Source: Rhizobium mongolense USDA 1844 (GTDB taxonomy: Bacteria > Pseudomonadota > Alphaproteobacteria > Rhizobiales > Rhizobiaceae). Taken from it: 64,000 nt of DNA. The position numbers and the translations under genes were made by a program. The notes beneath the pieces are model-generated. The model was not told the origin of the DNA, searched no databases, and saw only the letters and a program-made list of their open reading frames with translations. Shown in pieces: positions 44,541-53,458 of this stretch. The number at the start of each line of letters is the position of its first letter. Positions within the stretch are counted from its first letter, which is position 1. Where the stretch lies: positions 248,115-312,114 of the forward strand of contig NZ_ATTQ01000001.1 of assembly GCF_000419765.1 (NCBI RefSeq). Direction: 5' to 3'.

Positions 44541-44948
44541 TTACTTCACCGGCATGACGACCGGAGCATCCTTGTTCTTCAGCAGCACAACGATAAATTT
44601 CGCCGGTTTGGACGTGCTCGCGTTGCGACTGACCAAGTGAATGTCGGAAGGGCCTTCATAGTAAGTCTCCCCTGGCGACAAGGTGACTTCTTTTTCACCT
44701 TTCACCTGCATCACAATGGAGCCTTCCAGAACGTAGACGAATGCATTTGCGTCGTGCCTGTGGATAGGGTCTGAACCTCCCGGCCCATACTCGACCGATA
44801 TCATTAGCCCTTCCTTGCCAGGATAATTTGGAAGATCCTTTTGCATGAGGGATGTGACCTTTGCACCATTTTCAGCCGCAATGCCGGGCAGGGTGCCAAG
44901 TAGAGAAGCGGTCGCGGAGACAAAAAGCGAGAAGAGAACTGCTTTCAT
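44541..44948 (-). CDS. Secreted cupin-domain protein (copy B)
   Basis: This 135-residue protein starts at 44948 behind AAAGGA with a signal peptide (MKAVLFSLFVSATASLLGTL ... IAAEN). It has one cupin domain: 'EYGPGGSDPIHRHDANAFVY' and 'GETYYEGPSDIHLVSRNAST'. It parallels copy A at 38239 in order (downstream of an SDR) and layout, although sequence divergence is considerable. It would be a periplasmic metal-binding protein of unknown role. Confidence 0.87.
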   Translation of the reverse strand: MKAVLFSLFVSATASLLGTLPGIAAENGAKVTSLMQKDLPNYPGKEGLMISVEYGPGGSDPIHRHDANAFVYVLEGSIVMQVKGEKEVTLSPGETYYEGPSDIHLVSRNASTSKPAKFIVVLLKNKDAPVVMPVK

Positions 44949-45028
44949 CGTCGAAATCCTTTTAGTTTGTTGAATTGTTTGCATAAATGCGTTTCGAGCT
45001 CGAACAACACGTTGTTCGATGCCTGGGC

Positions 45029-45784
45029 TTACTTCGGCTGCCGGGACTGTCGGAACCATTCCTCAAAGCCGATCTTGCCGAGCCGTGCACCGTCGGCAGG
45101 CACCAGCGACTGGTCATTCAGTTTAGTGCCGAAATAACGAGCATGAACATCAGCTTCGACAGTCCGCGGGTCATTGCTTGCTTTCAGATACCGCGCAACG
45201 ATCTCGTTCATGGGAGCGCGCTCGGGACCCGCAATCTCGATCGTGCCGTTGAGCGGCCTGCAGAGGACAACGTCGGCCATGGCATCGGCAACGTCGTCCG
45301 ATGCGATAGGCTGGAAAGATGCAGGCGAGAGCCGCGCGACGGTACCGACAGTTGCTTCATCGGCAATGCCCTGCAGGAATTCGAAGAACTGCGTGGAATG
45401 GACGATTGTGTAAGGGATCGGCGAAGCTTTGATGAGTTTTTCCTGGGCAAGTTTGGCCCTCATATAGCCGCTTTCTGGCAGCCTTTCCGTTCCTACAATG
45501 GATAGGGCAATATGATGCTTCACTCCGGCCTTTGCTTCGGCCGCCAGCAGATTATGGCCAGCCGTTTCGAAGAATTCCAGAACCGCTTTGTCTTCGAAAG
45601 AAGGCGAGTTGGCGAGATCAAGCACGACGTCGCAACCTGTCAGCGCTTCAGCAAGACCTTCGCCGGTGATCGTATTTACCCCGGAGTTTGGTGAGGCAGC
45701 CAGAACGTCGTGTCCCTTGGCCCGCAACCGCGCAACAGTCTTTGAACCGATAAGGCCGGTCCCGCCGATCACAACAATTTTCAT
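45029..45784 (-). CDS. SDR/NmrA-type NAD(P)-binding protein (copy B)
   Basis: This 251-residue protein starts at 45784 (MKIVVIGGTGLIGSKTVARL) behind GAGGA. It has the same blocks as copy A: 'GVNTITGEGLAEAL', 'DLANSPSFEDKAVLEFFETA', 'GVKHHIALSIVGTERLPESG' and 'YFGTKLNDQSLVP'. An NAD(P)-dependent activity is likely, substrate unknown. The secreted cupin copy B lies 80 bp downstream on the same strand. Confidence 0.88.
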   Translation of the reverse strand: MKIVVIGGTGLIGSKTVARLRAKGHDVLAASPNSGVNTITGEGLAEALTGCDVVLDLANSPSFEDKAVLEFFETAGHNLLAAEAKAGVKHHIALSIVGTERLPESGYMRAKLAQEKLIKASPIPYTIVHSTQFFEFLQGIADEATVGTVARLSPASFQPIASDDVADAMADVVLCRPLNGTIEIAGPERAPMNEIVARYLKASNDPRTVEADVHARYFGTKLNDQSLVPADGARLGKIGFEEWFRQSRQPK

Positions 45785-45883
45785 AACGGATGTCCTCAAA
45801 AATGAAAGTTTCGGATCATTTCGAACGCTTCGAACAATGCCGGGAGCGACAGATCCATTCTATCGTGCAAGGAGCGTAAAGTT

Positions 45884-46157
45884 CTAATCGCCGGGTTTAG
45901 TCGACCCATCCTCAAGTCTAGTCCAGGAACGGGTGATACGAGTGTTGCCGCCGGGCGCGAGGAAGCGTTTAACCCTTTCCCGGTTCAATTTCCTATAGAG
46001 CGGCGGCTCTCGCCATGCGTCGAGCATGTAAACCCGCATTTTGGTTTCGCCATGTGAGCGAGGATCGCTCGCATGCATGTAGATACAAAAGGCGCAGCCA
46101 TTGATCTGCGAGGCACGTAATTTGACGAGCTCGCCAAGCCTGGGCTCCAGTCACCTC
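45884..46157 (-). pseudogene. Carboxymuconolactone decarboxylase/AhpD-family remnant
   Basis: Reading the minus strand from about 46157: 'LGELVKLRASQINGCAFCIY' followed by 'MHASDPRSHGETKMRVYMLD' and 'AWREPPLY', then unrelated residues to a stop at 45884. The redox motif CAFCIYMH (CxxC-x3-H) and its surroundings are those of AhpD-like alkylhydroperoxidases. Both the N-terminal third and the C-terminal helices are missing. Confidence 0.65.
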
Positions 46158-46536
46158 CCAAAATGGCCTGGCTATTGTGCAAACGGCGGGGAATAGGCCC
46201 CCTGCACGATCTCCAAGCGCTTTTGGAAGTGAGCCAGAACCGTTATCGAAATATGATCTCTTCTATACCAATTCCAGTCTGGCAGGTGCGGCCAGCAGGT
46301 GCGGTATCGGGTCGGTGGAAGGCCGACGAGCGAATCAAGCTGGGTCATAACTGAACCGTTGCATCTCAGCTGATCTATTCAGTCGCTGACCTCCAGCGCG
46401 TGTTGCCGCGATCGTGGCGACAGAACCTATACCGAGGTATGGCTCGTACTACCTCTTGACCCCATAGATCGCAAACACGGCTCGACATAGCGTCTTAGAT
46501 GCCGCGTCTAAGGCGGCGGTGAGAAGGAGAGCTAAC
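46158..46536. other. Intergenic, no gene recognised
   Basis: Upstream region of the MBL gene at 46537. AGAAGGAGA at 46522-46530 is its ribosome-binding site. No other feature was recognised. Confidence 0.35.
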
Positions 46537-47454
46537 ATGGATTTCGAACTTACCCCACACTCTGTTCGAATGGGTACCGACGACTTGGTTCCGTCACGCT
46601 ACGCGCTGCGGATCGGCGAGATTGATGTACTAGTGGTCAGCGATGGTGTGCTAACGCTGCCGGGCGCGATGTTGGGCCACAACGCCGAGCCGGCTGTGCG
46701 GGCGGCCTGGCTGGATTACAATTTCCTGCCCACTGACACGCTCGATTGGGGGCTGAACGTGGTCGTGGTACGTAGCGGCGGCCGGACCATACTTATCGAT
46801 GCTGGGCTGGGGGACGACCCGAACTTAAACTTGCCGCGAGCCGGGCAGTTGGCGCATAGATTGGAGGCCGCCGGCATCCATCTTGCGTCCGTCACCGACG
46901 TGGTGCTTACCCATATGCACATGGACCATATTGGCATGCTGCTCGTCGACGGCGTGAAGGACCAGCTGCGTCCGGATCTGCGAATCCACGTGGCGGCCGC
47001 CGAGGTGGAGTTTTGGACGCACCCCGATTTCTCCCACGTCTCCATGCCGCAGGGGTTCCCGGACGCGCTGCGGGCGGCGGCCAAGCGGTTCGCGGAAGAG
47101 TACCGCAGCAATCTGCAAACGTTTGAGGAGGAGCACGAGGTTGCACCGGGGGTGGTCGTCACCCGCACCGGCGGCCACACCCCGGGGCACAGCGTGGTGC
47201 GCCTCGCGTCCGGCGGCGACCGGCTGATGTTCGCCGGCGACGCCGTGTTCGCGGTCGGGTTCGAGCACCCCGACTGGTTCAACGGCTTCGAACATGACCC
47301 CGAGGAGGCGGCGCGCGTTCGGGTCCGTCTCTTGCGGGAGCTGGCGGCGAGCGGCGAACTGCTGGTGGCCACTCACCTGCCGTTCCCATCCGTCGGCCAT
47401 GTGGCGGTCGACGGCGACGCCTTTCGTTGGGTACCGCTATTCTGGGACTACTGA
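46537..47454 (+). CDS. MBL-fold metallo-hydrolase (copy B)
   Basis: This 305-residue protein starts MDFELTPHSVRMGTDDLVPS. It has the full metal site: 'VLTHMHMDHIGMLLVDGV', 'TGGHTPGHSVVRLASGGDRL', 'FAGDAVFAVGFEHPDWFNGF' and 'THLPFPSVGHVAVDGDAFRW'. It has exactly the same length as copy A at 39628 and is nearly collinear with it; the two differ mainly in the first 14 residues. Here the gene is divergent from the SDR/cupin pair, whereas copy A is on the same strand as its SDR/cupin pair. Probably cytosolic; lactonase or esterase activity possible. Confidence 0.9.
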   Translation: MDFELTPHSVRMGTDDLVPSRYALRIGEIDVLVVSDGVLTLPGAMLGHNAEPAVRAAWLDYNFLPTDTLDWGLNVVVVRSGGRTILIDAGLGDDPNLNLPRAGQLAHRLEAAGIHLASVTDVVLTHMHMDHIGMLLVDGVKDQLRPDLRIHVAAAEVEFWTHPDFSHVSMPQGFPDALRAAAKRFAEEYRSNLQTFEEEHEVAPGVVVTRTGGHTPGHSVVRLASGGDRLMFAGDAVFAVGFEHPDWFNGFEHDPEEAARVRVRLLRELAASGELLVATHLPFPSVGHVAVDGDAFRWVPLFWDY

Positions 47455-47475
47455 CCTCTTAGCCGGATCAGGGCC

Positions 47476-47522
47476 GCACTAGGGCGCGTATTCACAACGT
47501 TGATGACCCCACGCCCTAGTGC
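47476..47522. repeat. Perfect 11-bp inverted repeat after MBL copy B
   Basis: GCACTAGGGCG (47476-47486) and CGCCCTAGTGC (47512-47522) are exact inverse copies 25 bp apart, followed by AAAAAG. It may be a long-loop terminator or the relic of a mobile-element end. Confidence 0.5.
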
Positions 47523-47973
47523 CAAAAAGATATCAATAACCCCAGCGATTGTGCCTAACACCTGCATTCGATGGTCTGGATATGTGGCATGGCCGCGAAC
47601 CGCGAAGATCTTTTACTGTTTCCATGAAACGATGAAACGATCTAGGCGACCGCATGCGTTTGAACAACTGGTCGATCGCTGCCTCGTACGACGCCGCCCG
47701 TCACCGGCTTAGGCTTCGGCTTCTCTACCGTGAGCAGGTCGATCATCTCCGCGCCGCACCGGTTGTGCTCCGGCGGCATGCATTTGTGGGGGTTTCTGCT
47801 CGGGATCGATCCGGCATTCAAGCGGCGTGTCATGGGCGGTACATAGGGTTTCCCCACCCGTTTTGCTCTTCGGCCGCAAACCGCTGATCTACCATGGCGT
47901 GGTTCGGATAGTGCTGCATTTGCTCACGGCAGCAAGTGGCCCTTCGCGGCTTTCGCAGCGGCGCAACAGTACC
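47523..47973. other. Intergenic, no gene recognised
   Basis: No intact gene. A minus-strand frame 47642-47857 (MGKPYVPPMTRRLNAGSIPS ... CMPPEHNRCGAEMIDLLTVE) has some protein character but no recognised family. Confidence 0.3.
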
Positions 47974-48666
47974 CTAGTTCGCGCCGAACTCGCGCATCGA
48001 CGCGGGCAGCGTTTCCCATGCCCGGATCAGCTCGCCGACGGAAGCGACCTCCATCTTGCGCATGACATTGCCGCGATGCAGCTTTACGGTCACTTCACTG
48101 ATGCCGAAGTCGAAGGCGATCTGTTTGTTGAGGCGTCCGCGCGCCACTTCATACAGAACTTCGCGCTCGCGTGGCGTCAGCGAATGAAGGCGTTCGACGT
48201 TGCGCTTGACGATCACGGATTCCTCCCGCCGCGCAACATCCATCGCAATGCCCCTAATCACAGCGTCAAGCAGCGTTTGGTCCCGCACGGGCTTCGTGAG
48301 AAAGTCCACGGCGCCGGCCTTCATCGCCTGGACGGTCATCGGAATGTCGCCATGCCCGGTCAGGAAGATGATTGGCGTGAGGCTGCCATTTTGGGCCAGA
48401 TGATGCTGCAGGTCCAGACCGCTCACTCGTGGCATGCGAACATCGAGGATCAAGCAGCCGGGGCTGTCCAAGACGTTGGTGTCCAGCATTTCCCCGGTCG
48501 AGGCAAAGCAAACAGGCTGGAATCCGGCCGACAGGATCAACTCCGACAGCGCCTCCCGCATGGACGCATCGTCATCGACAATGATGACGAGCGGCTGCTC
48601 TGCTTCGCTTTTGCTCTGCTGTGACAGGGGCGCCAATCTCCCGACGAACGACTGGTCAACTCTCAT
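47974..48666 (-). CDS. FixJ-type response regulator (receiver + LuxR HTH)
   Basis: This 230-residue protein has a receiver domain: acidic pair in 'VIIVDDDASMREAL', phospho-acceptor Asp in 'CLILDVRMPRVSG', Thr in 'IIFLTGHGDIPMTVQAMKAG' and Lys in 'VDFLTKPVRDQ'. A C-terminal LuxR/FixJ HTH follows (LTPREREVLYEVARGRLNKQ, 'IAFDFGISEVTVKLHRGNVM'). The ATG at 48666 has GGAGG at the right distance; the ATG six bases earlier touches that site. It overlaps the upstream regulator by 11 bp. It is the last gene of the kinase operon. Confidence 0.93.
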   Translation of the reverse strand: MRVDQSFVGRLAPLSQQSKSEAEQPLVIIVDDDASMREALSELILSAGFQPVCFASTGEMLDTNVLDSPGCLILDVRMPRVSGLDLQHHLAQNGSLTPIIFLTGHGDIPMTVQAMKAGAVDFLTKPVRDQTLLDAVIRGIAMDVARREESVIVKRNVERLHSLTPREREVLYEVARGRLNKQIAFDFGISEVTVKLHRGNVMRKMEVASVGELIRAWETLPASMREFGAN

Positions 48667-49045
48667 GATCATCCTCCATGTTTCGATTGGTTAAGGCGTT
48701 GTCCACGGCAGCCAGCAAGGCCTCGGCATCGAAGGGCTTGCGGAAAAACCCGCTGATGCCGCGGGCGCGATCCTGATCCGCAATCTCGTGGCGGCCGGTG
48801 ATCAGGAACACCGGCAGCAGCGGCCGCACCTTCTTCACCCAATCACGAAGTTCAAAGCCGTCCATGCCTGGCATCCCGATGTCGGTGATGAGCAAGTCCA
48901 CGCCCGACAGCCCGCTGATGAGTAGCGACCCCGCGGACGAGAAGCTGTGGGCAGCATAGCCCGCGGACTCCAGAAGGTCCTCCAGCGACTCGAGCAGTCT
49001 TGGATCGTCATCAACAATCGCCACGACAGGTCTTCGCTTGCTCAC
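48656..49045 (-). CDS. Single-domain response regulator (receiver only)
   Basis: This 129-residue protein is one receiver domain: 'VAIVDDDPRLLESLEDLLES', phospho-acceptor Asp in 'DLLITDIGMPGMDGFEL', Thr in 'VFLITGRHEIADQ' and Lys in 'GFFRKPFDAEALLAAVDNAL'. There is no output domain, so it probably acts as a phosphate shuttle or sink between the multi-PAS kinase and the two FixJ-type regulators. It overlaps both neighbours (4 bp upstream, 11 bp downstream). A truncated copy lies at 53459. Confidence 0.93.
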   Translation of the reverse strand: MSKRRPVVAIVDDDPRLLESLEDLLESAGYAAHSFSSAGSLLISGLSGVDLLITDIGMPGMDGFELRDWVKKVRPLLPVFLITGRHEIADQDRARGISGFFRKPFDAEALLAAVDNALTNRNMEDDHES

Positions 49046-49692
49046 GCTCCACTCCCTCCTGCTCGGCGCGAGTGGGTGATCGGTATTTCCAATCGCTCCG
49101 CGATACGTACGAGATCAGCGAGCGACGCCGCTGCCATTTTGTGCATCACATTCCTTCTATGGATTTCCAGCGTGACCTCGCTGATCCCCAGCTCCGCGGC
49201 GGCCTGCTTGTTGAGAAGACCACTCACCACGAGCGGCAGCACCTCACGTTCGCGCGGCGTCAGGTCTAAATAGCGTTGCCTCAGCGCGCCGACGTCGGCG
49301 CGTTCTGATCTCTTTTCCCGATCCTGGGCGATCGCCGCATCGATTGCGGCCATGAGGTCCGAATCACTGAAGGGCTTAGTTAGAAAATCCACGGCGCCGT
49401 GCTTGATCGCGCGCACCGAGGACGGGATGTCACCATGCCCTGTTATGAAAACGATCGGCGGATGTTCGCCCGCGGCGATCTGCCTCTGCAGATCGAGGCC
49501 GTTGATATCCGGCAATTCAACGTCGAGGATGAGGCAGGCAGGGACGTCCGGCTTGTCCGCGCTGACATAATCGCCGGCCGATCCGAACGCGATGGCGCGC
49601 ATGCCGTGGGAGGCAAGCAGCTCGCTGAGCGCCTCTCGCATGCGTTCATCGTCATCCACGATGAAGGCGATTTGATCGTCCGTCGCCATCAC
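49042..49692 (-). CDS. FixJ-type response regulator (receiver + LuxR HTH)
   Basis: This 216-residue protein has a receiver ('IAFIVDDDERMREALSELLA', Asp in 'CLILDVELPDINGLDLQ', 'IVFITGHGDIPSSVRAIKHG', 'VDFLTKPFSDSD') and a LuxR-type HTH ('LTPREREVLPLVVSGLLNKQ', 'AAAELGISEVTLEIHRRNVM'). It overlaps the kinase gene by 4 bp and the single-domain regulator by 4 bp, so all are likely made together. It is a paralogue of the regulator at 47974. Confidence 0.93.
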   Translation of the reverse strand: MMATDDQIAFIVDDDERMREALSELLASHGMRAIAFGSAGDYVSADKPDVPACLILDVELPDINGLDLQRQIAAGEHPPIVFITGHGDIPSSVRAIKHGAVDFLTKPFSDSDLMAAIDAAIAQDREKRSERADVGALRQRYLDLTPREREVLPLVVSGLLNKQAAAELGISEVTLEIHRRNVMHKMAAASLADLVRIAERLEIPITHSRRAGGSGA

Positions 49693-52600
49693 TCTGCTCC
49701 CACTTCATCGGGTAAAGTGAAGACGAAGGTCGCTCCATGCGGTTGGTTCTTCTCCGCCCACAGCCGTCCGCCGTGAGACTCGACAATCGAACGACAGATC
49801 GCGAGCCCCATGCCCATCCCGTGCGCTTTCGTCGTAAAGAACGGCTCGAATATCTTGTCAGGAGATTCGACGCCCCGACCGAGATCACTGATCTCGGTCT
49901 CGACCGCGTGCCCCCTCCGCCGCGCGCGGATCCGAAGAACTCTGTCAGTCGTAATGGTATCCATGGCCTCCATGCCGTTGCGAATAAGATTGACGAGAAC
50001 CTGCTGGATCTGGACCCGATCGAGCGTGACAGGCGGAAGGTTGCTTTCGACATCAACGTCCATACGGACGCGCCGCCGCGCCGCCTCCTCAGCGGTTAGG
50101 TCACGCGCATCCGCGATGACGCTGTCCAGTGCCGTGGCATGCCTCGTTTCGACCGACTGCTTGAATAAGGCGCGGATGCGGCTCACGACGTCGGCGGCGG
50201 CATTTGCGTCACGAATGATGCGCTCCACCGTCTTTTGCGCGCGCTCGAGATTTGGCGGTTGAGCCGTGAGCCAGCGCTGGCAGGCGTGCGAGTTCGCTAC
50301 GACGGCCGCTAACGGCTGGTTTACCTCGTGTGCTATAGAAGCCGAAAGCTCAGCAAGGCTCGCCGCCTGACTCGCACGCGCAAGGCTCTCTTGCGCCAGA
50401 CGCAGCTCTCCTTGCGCGCGAATCTCACCGTCGATGTCCAGGCAGATGACGTTCCACTGCACGATGGCGCCTTCGGCGTTGCGCATCGCCGCGGCACGAG
50501 TATCGACCCAGCGATATTCGCCATCGAAGCGCCGCAGACGGTGCTTCCGGGCATACGGCTCGCCGGTGGACAATGAATGGGCATATCTCTCTTTGACCCC
50601 TGCCACGTCGTCGGGATGAACACCGGCATCGAGTGTGCCGGCCAAGCGAGACTTCCCGGTTCCGTCCAATTCTTCAAGCTCATACCCGAGGAATTCGCGG
50701 AGCTGTCGACTGCGATATAACGGCTCGCCGTCGGGCGCAGCGCAATCGATCATTACCGGTAGCGTTTCAACGAGCTCCCATAGCGAGCGCTCTCTCTCGC
50801 GCAGCGCCTCCTGAGAAATCACAAAATCGTGGATATCGACGTTGGCGCCGTACCACCGGATGATTCGGCCACTCTCATCGCGGAGCGGATCCGCACGCCC
50901 CTCTGTCCAGCGGTATGAACCATCCCATCGGCGGTTGCGAAATTTCAACTCGAATGCTTCACCCGTGCTGAAGGAGTGGGTTAGGGCGCGCTCCAAAGGG
51001 ATCCTGTCGTCAGGATGAACGATGGCCTGAATTGCTCCGGCTAGTCCTTGCTCGGCATCAAAATCCTCCAGTTTCAGGCCGATATAATCCATCATGGTCT
51101 TGTTGATGTATGCGGGCTCGCCCCCGGGCGTTACGCACCAAATCTGTACTGGCACTGTGTCAATGAGTTGCTGAAGCTGCCGCTCGCTGCGTCGCAGAGC
51201 CTCCTCGACGCGCAGCTGATCGTCGATGTCATGGGAGAGGCCGTACCATTGGAGGATGCGCCCGCTCTCATCGAGCAGCGGCTCCGCGCTGCCTTCCACC
51301 CAGCGGTAGACGCCATCCGCACGCCGCAGGCGATAAGTCTTGGAGAAGCGCTCTCCGGTTACGAAAGAATGGTTGAGCGCTTCCCTAAGGCTGGCCGCAT
51401 CATCGGGATGGACGGCGGCTTCTATGATGGCTGCCAGCCGGCTCATGCCCGGTTTGTCCAAATCCCCTACATCCAGACCGAAAAAGTCAATCAAGCGCTT
51501 GTTGAAGAAGGTCGGCTCGCCCTCCGGACTTAACCGCCAGAGCAGGCTCGGAACCATATCCACGAGCTGCGAGAGCTCCCGCTCCCGGTCGCGGAGCGCT
51601 TCCTGTGCGCGCATCTCATCGTCGATTTCGATGGAAATTACATACCATTGCGCAATCGCTCCGTGTTGATCCCGCAGCGGTTCTCCGCGGCCATCAACCC
51701 ACCGATATGCGCCGTCCGCACGGCGCATGCGATATTTCATGGAGAAGGACTCGCCGGTAACGAATGAGTGGCGGGCCGTCTGTAGCAGGCTAACTGCATC
51801 ATCGGGATGGACGAGGCTCTGTATGATTGCAGCCAGCCGGCTCATGCCAGGCTTGTCCAAATCCCCTACATCCAGACCGAAAAAGTCAATCAAGCGCTTG
51901 TTGAAGAAGGTCGGCTCGCCTGCGGGCGTCAGACGCCTGATCTGGACTGGAACCATGTTCACGAGCTGCGATAACTCCCGCTCCCGGTCGCGCAACTCCT
52001 CCACGCTTTGGCGCAATGTGAGCACCGCCAGCTGATGCTGCCGGGATATGGCGGCCACGATGAGCGCCGAAAATGCCGAGACGGCCAGAAAAAGCTGCAG
52101 CATGACCTGCTTATGCTTCTGGGACTCAGGATCGCCGGCAAATTGACTGGCGCCGGATATCGTGAATACTGCCGTGATCATAGCGAGGAGAGTTAAGCTG
52201 ACCGCGGCGCCTTTGAACTCAAAGCGCACTGCGGCCCAAAGAAGAGGCGGCATGATGATGTAGGCGAAGGGCAGGTAACCGCTCAAGGAAAGGGCAGCGA
52301 CACCAAGAAAGATCAGCCCCAGGACACAAGCTTCCATCCATTGCGCCACCGAGAGCTGGGCCTTGCCGCGCCAGTTCTGCAATACGACCAGCGCCAGTGG
52401 TGCCACGATCAAGACACCGGTTGCGTCTCCGATCCACCAAAGAGGCCAGGCAGTTGTGAAGGATTGCGATTGTATGCCAAACCACGCAAGTGTCGCGCTT
52501 CCCACCGTAGCGCTTATGACTGGCGCAATTCCAGCGCCCAGTACCACGAATGCGAGAACTTCCTGCAAGGTTTCCAGCCGCACCGGCCGCCCGCAGATCC

Positions 52601-52916
52601 GGATCACCAGCCATGCGCCGGCCGCCGCTTCAAGAGCGTTGCCGGCGTAGATCAGGACGGCGGCAGGCAACGGACTATGGAACCACAGGAAATTGCTAAA
52701 CAGTTCCGCCAGAAGGCCCCCCAGCACCCACCACGGCCAGCTGTGCCTGGAAGCAAGGATAAGCGTAGCCATTAAAAGCCCGCCCGGAGGCCAAATGGAA
52801 ATACCTGTTCCGGGTACGATTGCTAGCGACTGAGCGAAACCGCAGCCCAGAACATAGGCTACGACAAAAAATCCCAGATGCAAAAATTGGGGGCGGTGCG
52901 ACCAGACGCATATCAT
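49689..52916 (-). CDS. MASE1 - four PAS - histidine kinase
   Basis: This 1075-residue sensor kinase starts MICVWSHRPQFLHLGFFVVA. An N-terminal MASE1 membrane domain of about 290 residues is followed by four PAS_3-type domains of about 130 residues each, 'ASLAELSASIAHEVNQPLAA' with the phospho-accepting His at 863, N-box 'NLIRNGMEAMDT', G1 'DLGRGVESPDKIFEPFFTTK' and G2 'GMGMGLAI'. PAS1 and PAS2 share a nearly identical 25-residue block ending 'DKPGMSRLAAII', a recent tandem duplication. AGGAGA precedes the ATG. It feeds three response regulators in the same overlapping operon. The signal is unknown; MASE1 senses at the membrane and PAS_3 domains often bind small ligands. Confidence 0.93.
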   Translation of the reverse strand: MICVWSHRPQFLHLGFFVVAYVLGCGFAQSLAIVPGTGISIWPPGGLLMATLILASRHSWPWWVLGGLLAELFSNFLWFHSPLPAAVLIYAGNALEAAAGAWLVIRICGRPVRLETLQEVLAFVVLGAGIAPVISATVGSATLAWFGIQSQSFTTAWPLWWIGDATGVLIVAPLALVVLQNWRGKAQLSVAQWMEACVLGLIFLGVAALSLSGYLPFAYIIMPPLLWAAVRFEFKGAAVSLTLLAMITAVFTISGASQFAGDPESQKHKQVMLQLFLAVSAFSALIVAAISRQHQLAVLTLRQSVEELRDRERELSQLVNMVPVQIRRLTPAGEPTFFNKRLIDFFGLDVGDLDKPGMSRLAAIIQSLVHPDDAVSLLQTARHSFVTGESFSMKYRMRRADGAYRWVDGRGEPLRDQHGAIAQWYVISIEIDDEMRAQEALRDRERELSQLVDMVPSLLWRLSPEGEPTFFNKRLIDFFGLDVGDLDKPGMSRLAAIIEAAVHPDDAASLREALNHSFVTGERFSKTYRLRRADGVYRWVEGSAEPLLDESGRILQWYGLSHDIDDQLRVEEALRRSERQLQQLIDTVPVQIWCVTPGGEPAYINKTMMDYIGLKLEDFDAEQGLAGAIQAIVHPDDRIPLERALTHSFSTGEAFELKFRNRRWDGSYRWTEGRADPLRDESGRIIRWYGANVDIHDFVISQEALRERERSLWELVETLPVMIDCAAPDGEPLYRSRQLREFLGYELEELDGTGKSRLAGTLDAGVHPDDVAGVKERYAHSLSTGEPYARKHRLRRFDGEYRWVDTRAAAMRNAEGAIVQWNVICLDIDGEIRAQGELRLAQESLARASQAASLAELSASIAHEVNQPLAAVVANSHACQRWLTAQPPNLERAQKTVERIIRDANAAADVVSRIRALFKQSVETRHATALDSVIADARDLTAEEAARRRVRMDVDVESNLPPVTLDRVQIQQVLVNLIRNGMEAMDTITTDRVLRIRARRRGHAVETEISDLGRGVESPDKIFEPFFTTKAHGMGMGLAICRSIVESHGGRLWAEKNQPHGATFVFTLPDEVGAE
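51433..51521. repeat. 89-bp direct repeat inside the kinase gene, copy 1
   Basis: Positions 51433-51521 match 51832-51920 with two mismatches over 89 bases, 399 bp apart, which is a whole number of codons (133). It encodes the shared PAS block containing 'FFGLDVGDLDKPGMSRLAAI' in PAS2 and PAS1. Confidence 0.8.
51832..51920. repeat. 89-bp direct repeat inside the kinase gene, copy 2
   Basis: Partner of 51433-51521; this copy encodes the block in PAS1. Recombination between the two would remove or add exactly one PAS domain in frame. Confidence 0.8.
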
Positions 52917-53101
52917 TGGCTTCTCCTGCCGGACAAAAAAACCTGAGGGCTACCAGCGCGCTTCCTATAGCACTTGTTCTCCAATATCTGGCCTGGCGAA
53001 TCATACGCCCACCCTAATCCGGTCACGGCCCAACCGCACCTCATGGAAATCCATGAGATGAAGTGGATATCTGCGGATCTGATCGGCGGATTCACACAGG
53101 C

Positions 53102-53275
53102 ATGACGATGATCTGCGTCATCCATGAAATGGGCTTTGCCCGGCAGGTGGCCGACCGCGTGATCTTCATGGCCTCCGGCGAGATCATCGAAGAAGCGCCG
53201 CCGGAAACTTTCTTCCGCAATCCGACGCATCCGCGCACCCAAGCCTTCCTCGGCGAAATCCTGGCTCATCATTAA
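53102..53275 (+). pseudogene. Amino-acid-type ABC ATPase, C-terminal fragment
   Basis: Fifty-seven codons read 'MTMICVIHEMGFARQVADRV', 'IFMASGEIIEEAPPETFFRN' and 'AFLGEILAHH', the H-loop and C-terminal end of a GlnQ/HisP-type polar amino-acid importer ATPase. Walker A, signature and Walker B are missing. Directly downstream is the 5' part of a shikimate-dehydrogenase-like gene, as in an original operon. Confidence 0.75.
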
Positions 53276-53285
53276 GGCGATGCAC

Positions 53286-53458
53286 ATGACGGTTCCAAAC
53301 GAAACGACGAAACGAGCTGTGTTGGTGGGGCTGATCGGCGCCGATATCCAGATGTCGAAGTCCCCTGCCCTGCACGAGCGCGAAGGCGTACTTCAGGGCC
53401 TCGACTATCGCTATGAACTCCTCGACCTTGCAAAGCGCGGCCTTCCGGCTACCGCCCT
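53286..53458 (+). pseudogene. Shikimate/quinate dehydrogenase-like, N-terminal fragment
   Basis: The frame starts MTVPNETTKRAVLVGLIGAD (an ATG at 53280 is an alternative) and continues 'IQMSKSPALHEREGVLQGLD' and 'YRYELLDLAKRG', with the substrate-binding 'SKSPALH' motif of AroE/YdiB-type dehydrogenases. Homology ends at 'GLPATAL' (about 53458), where it is fused to a response-regulator fragment. Only about 57 of some 280 codons remain. Confidence 0.75.
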
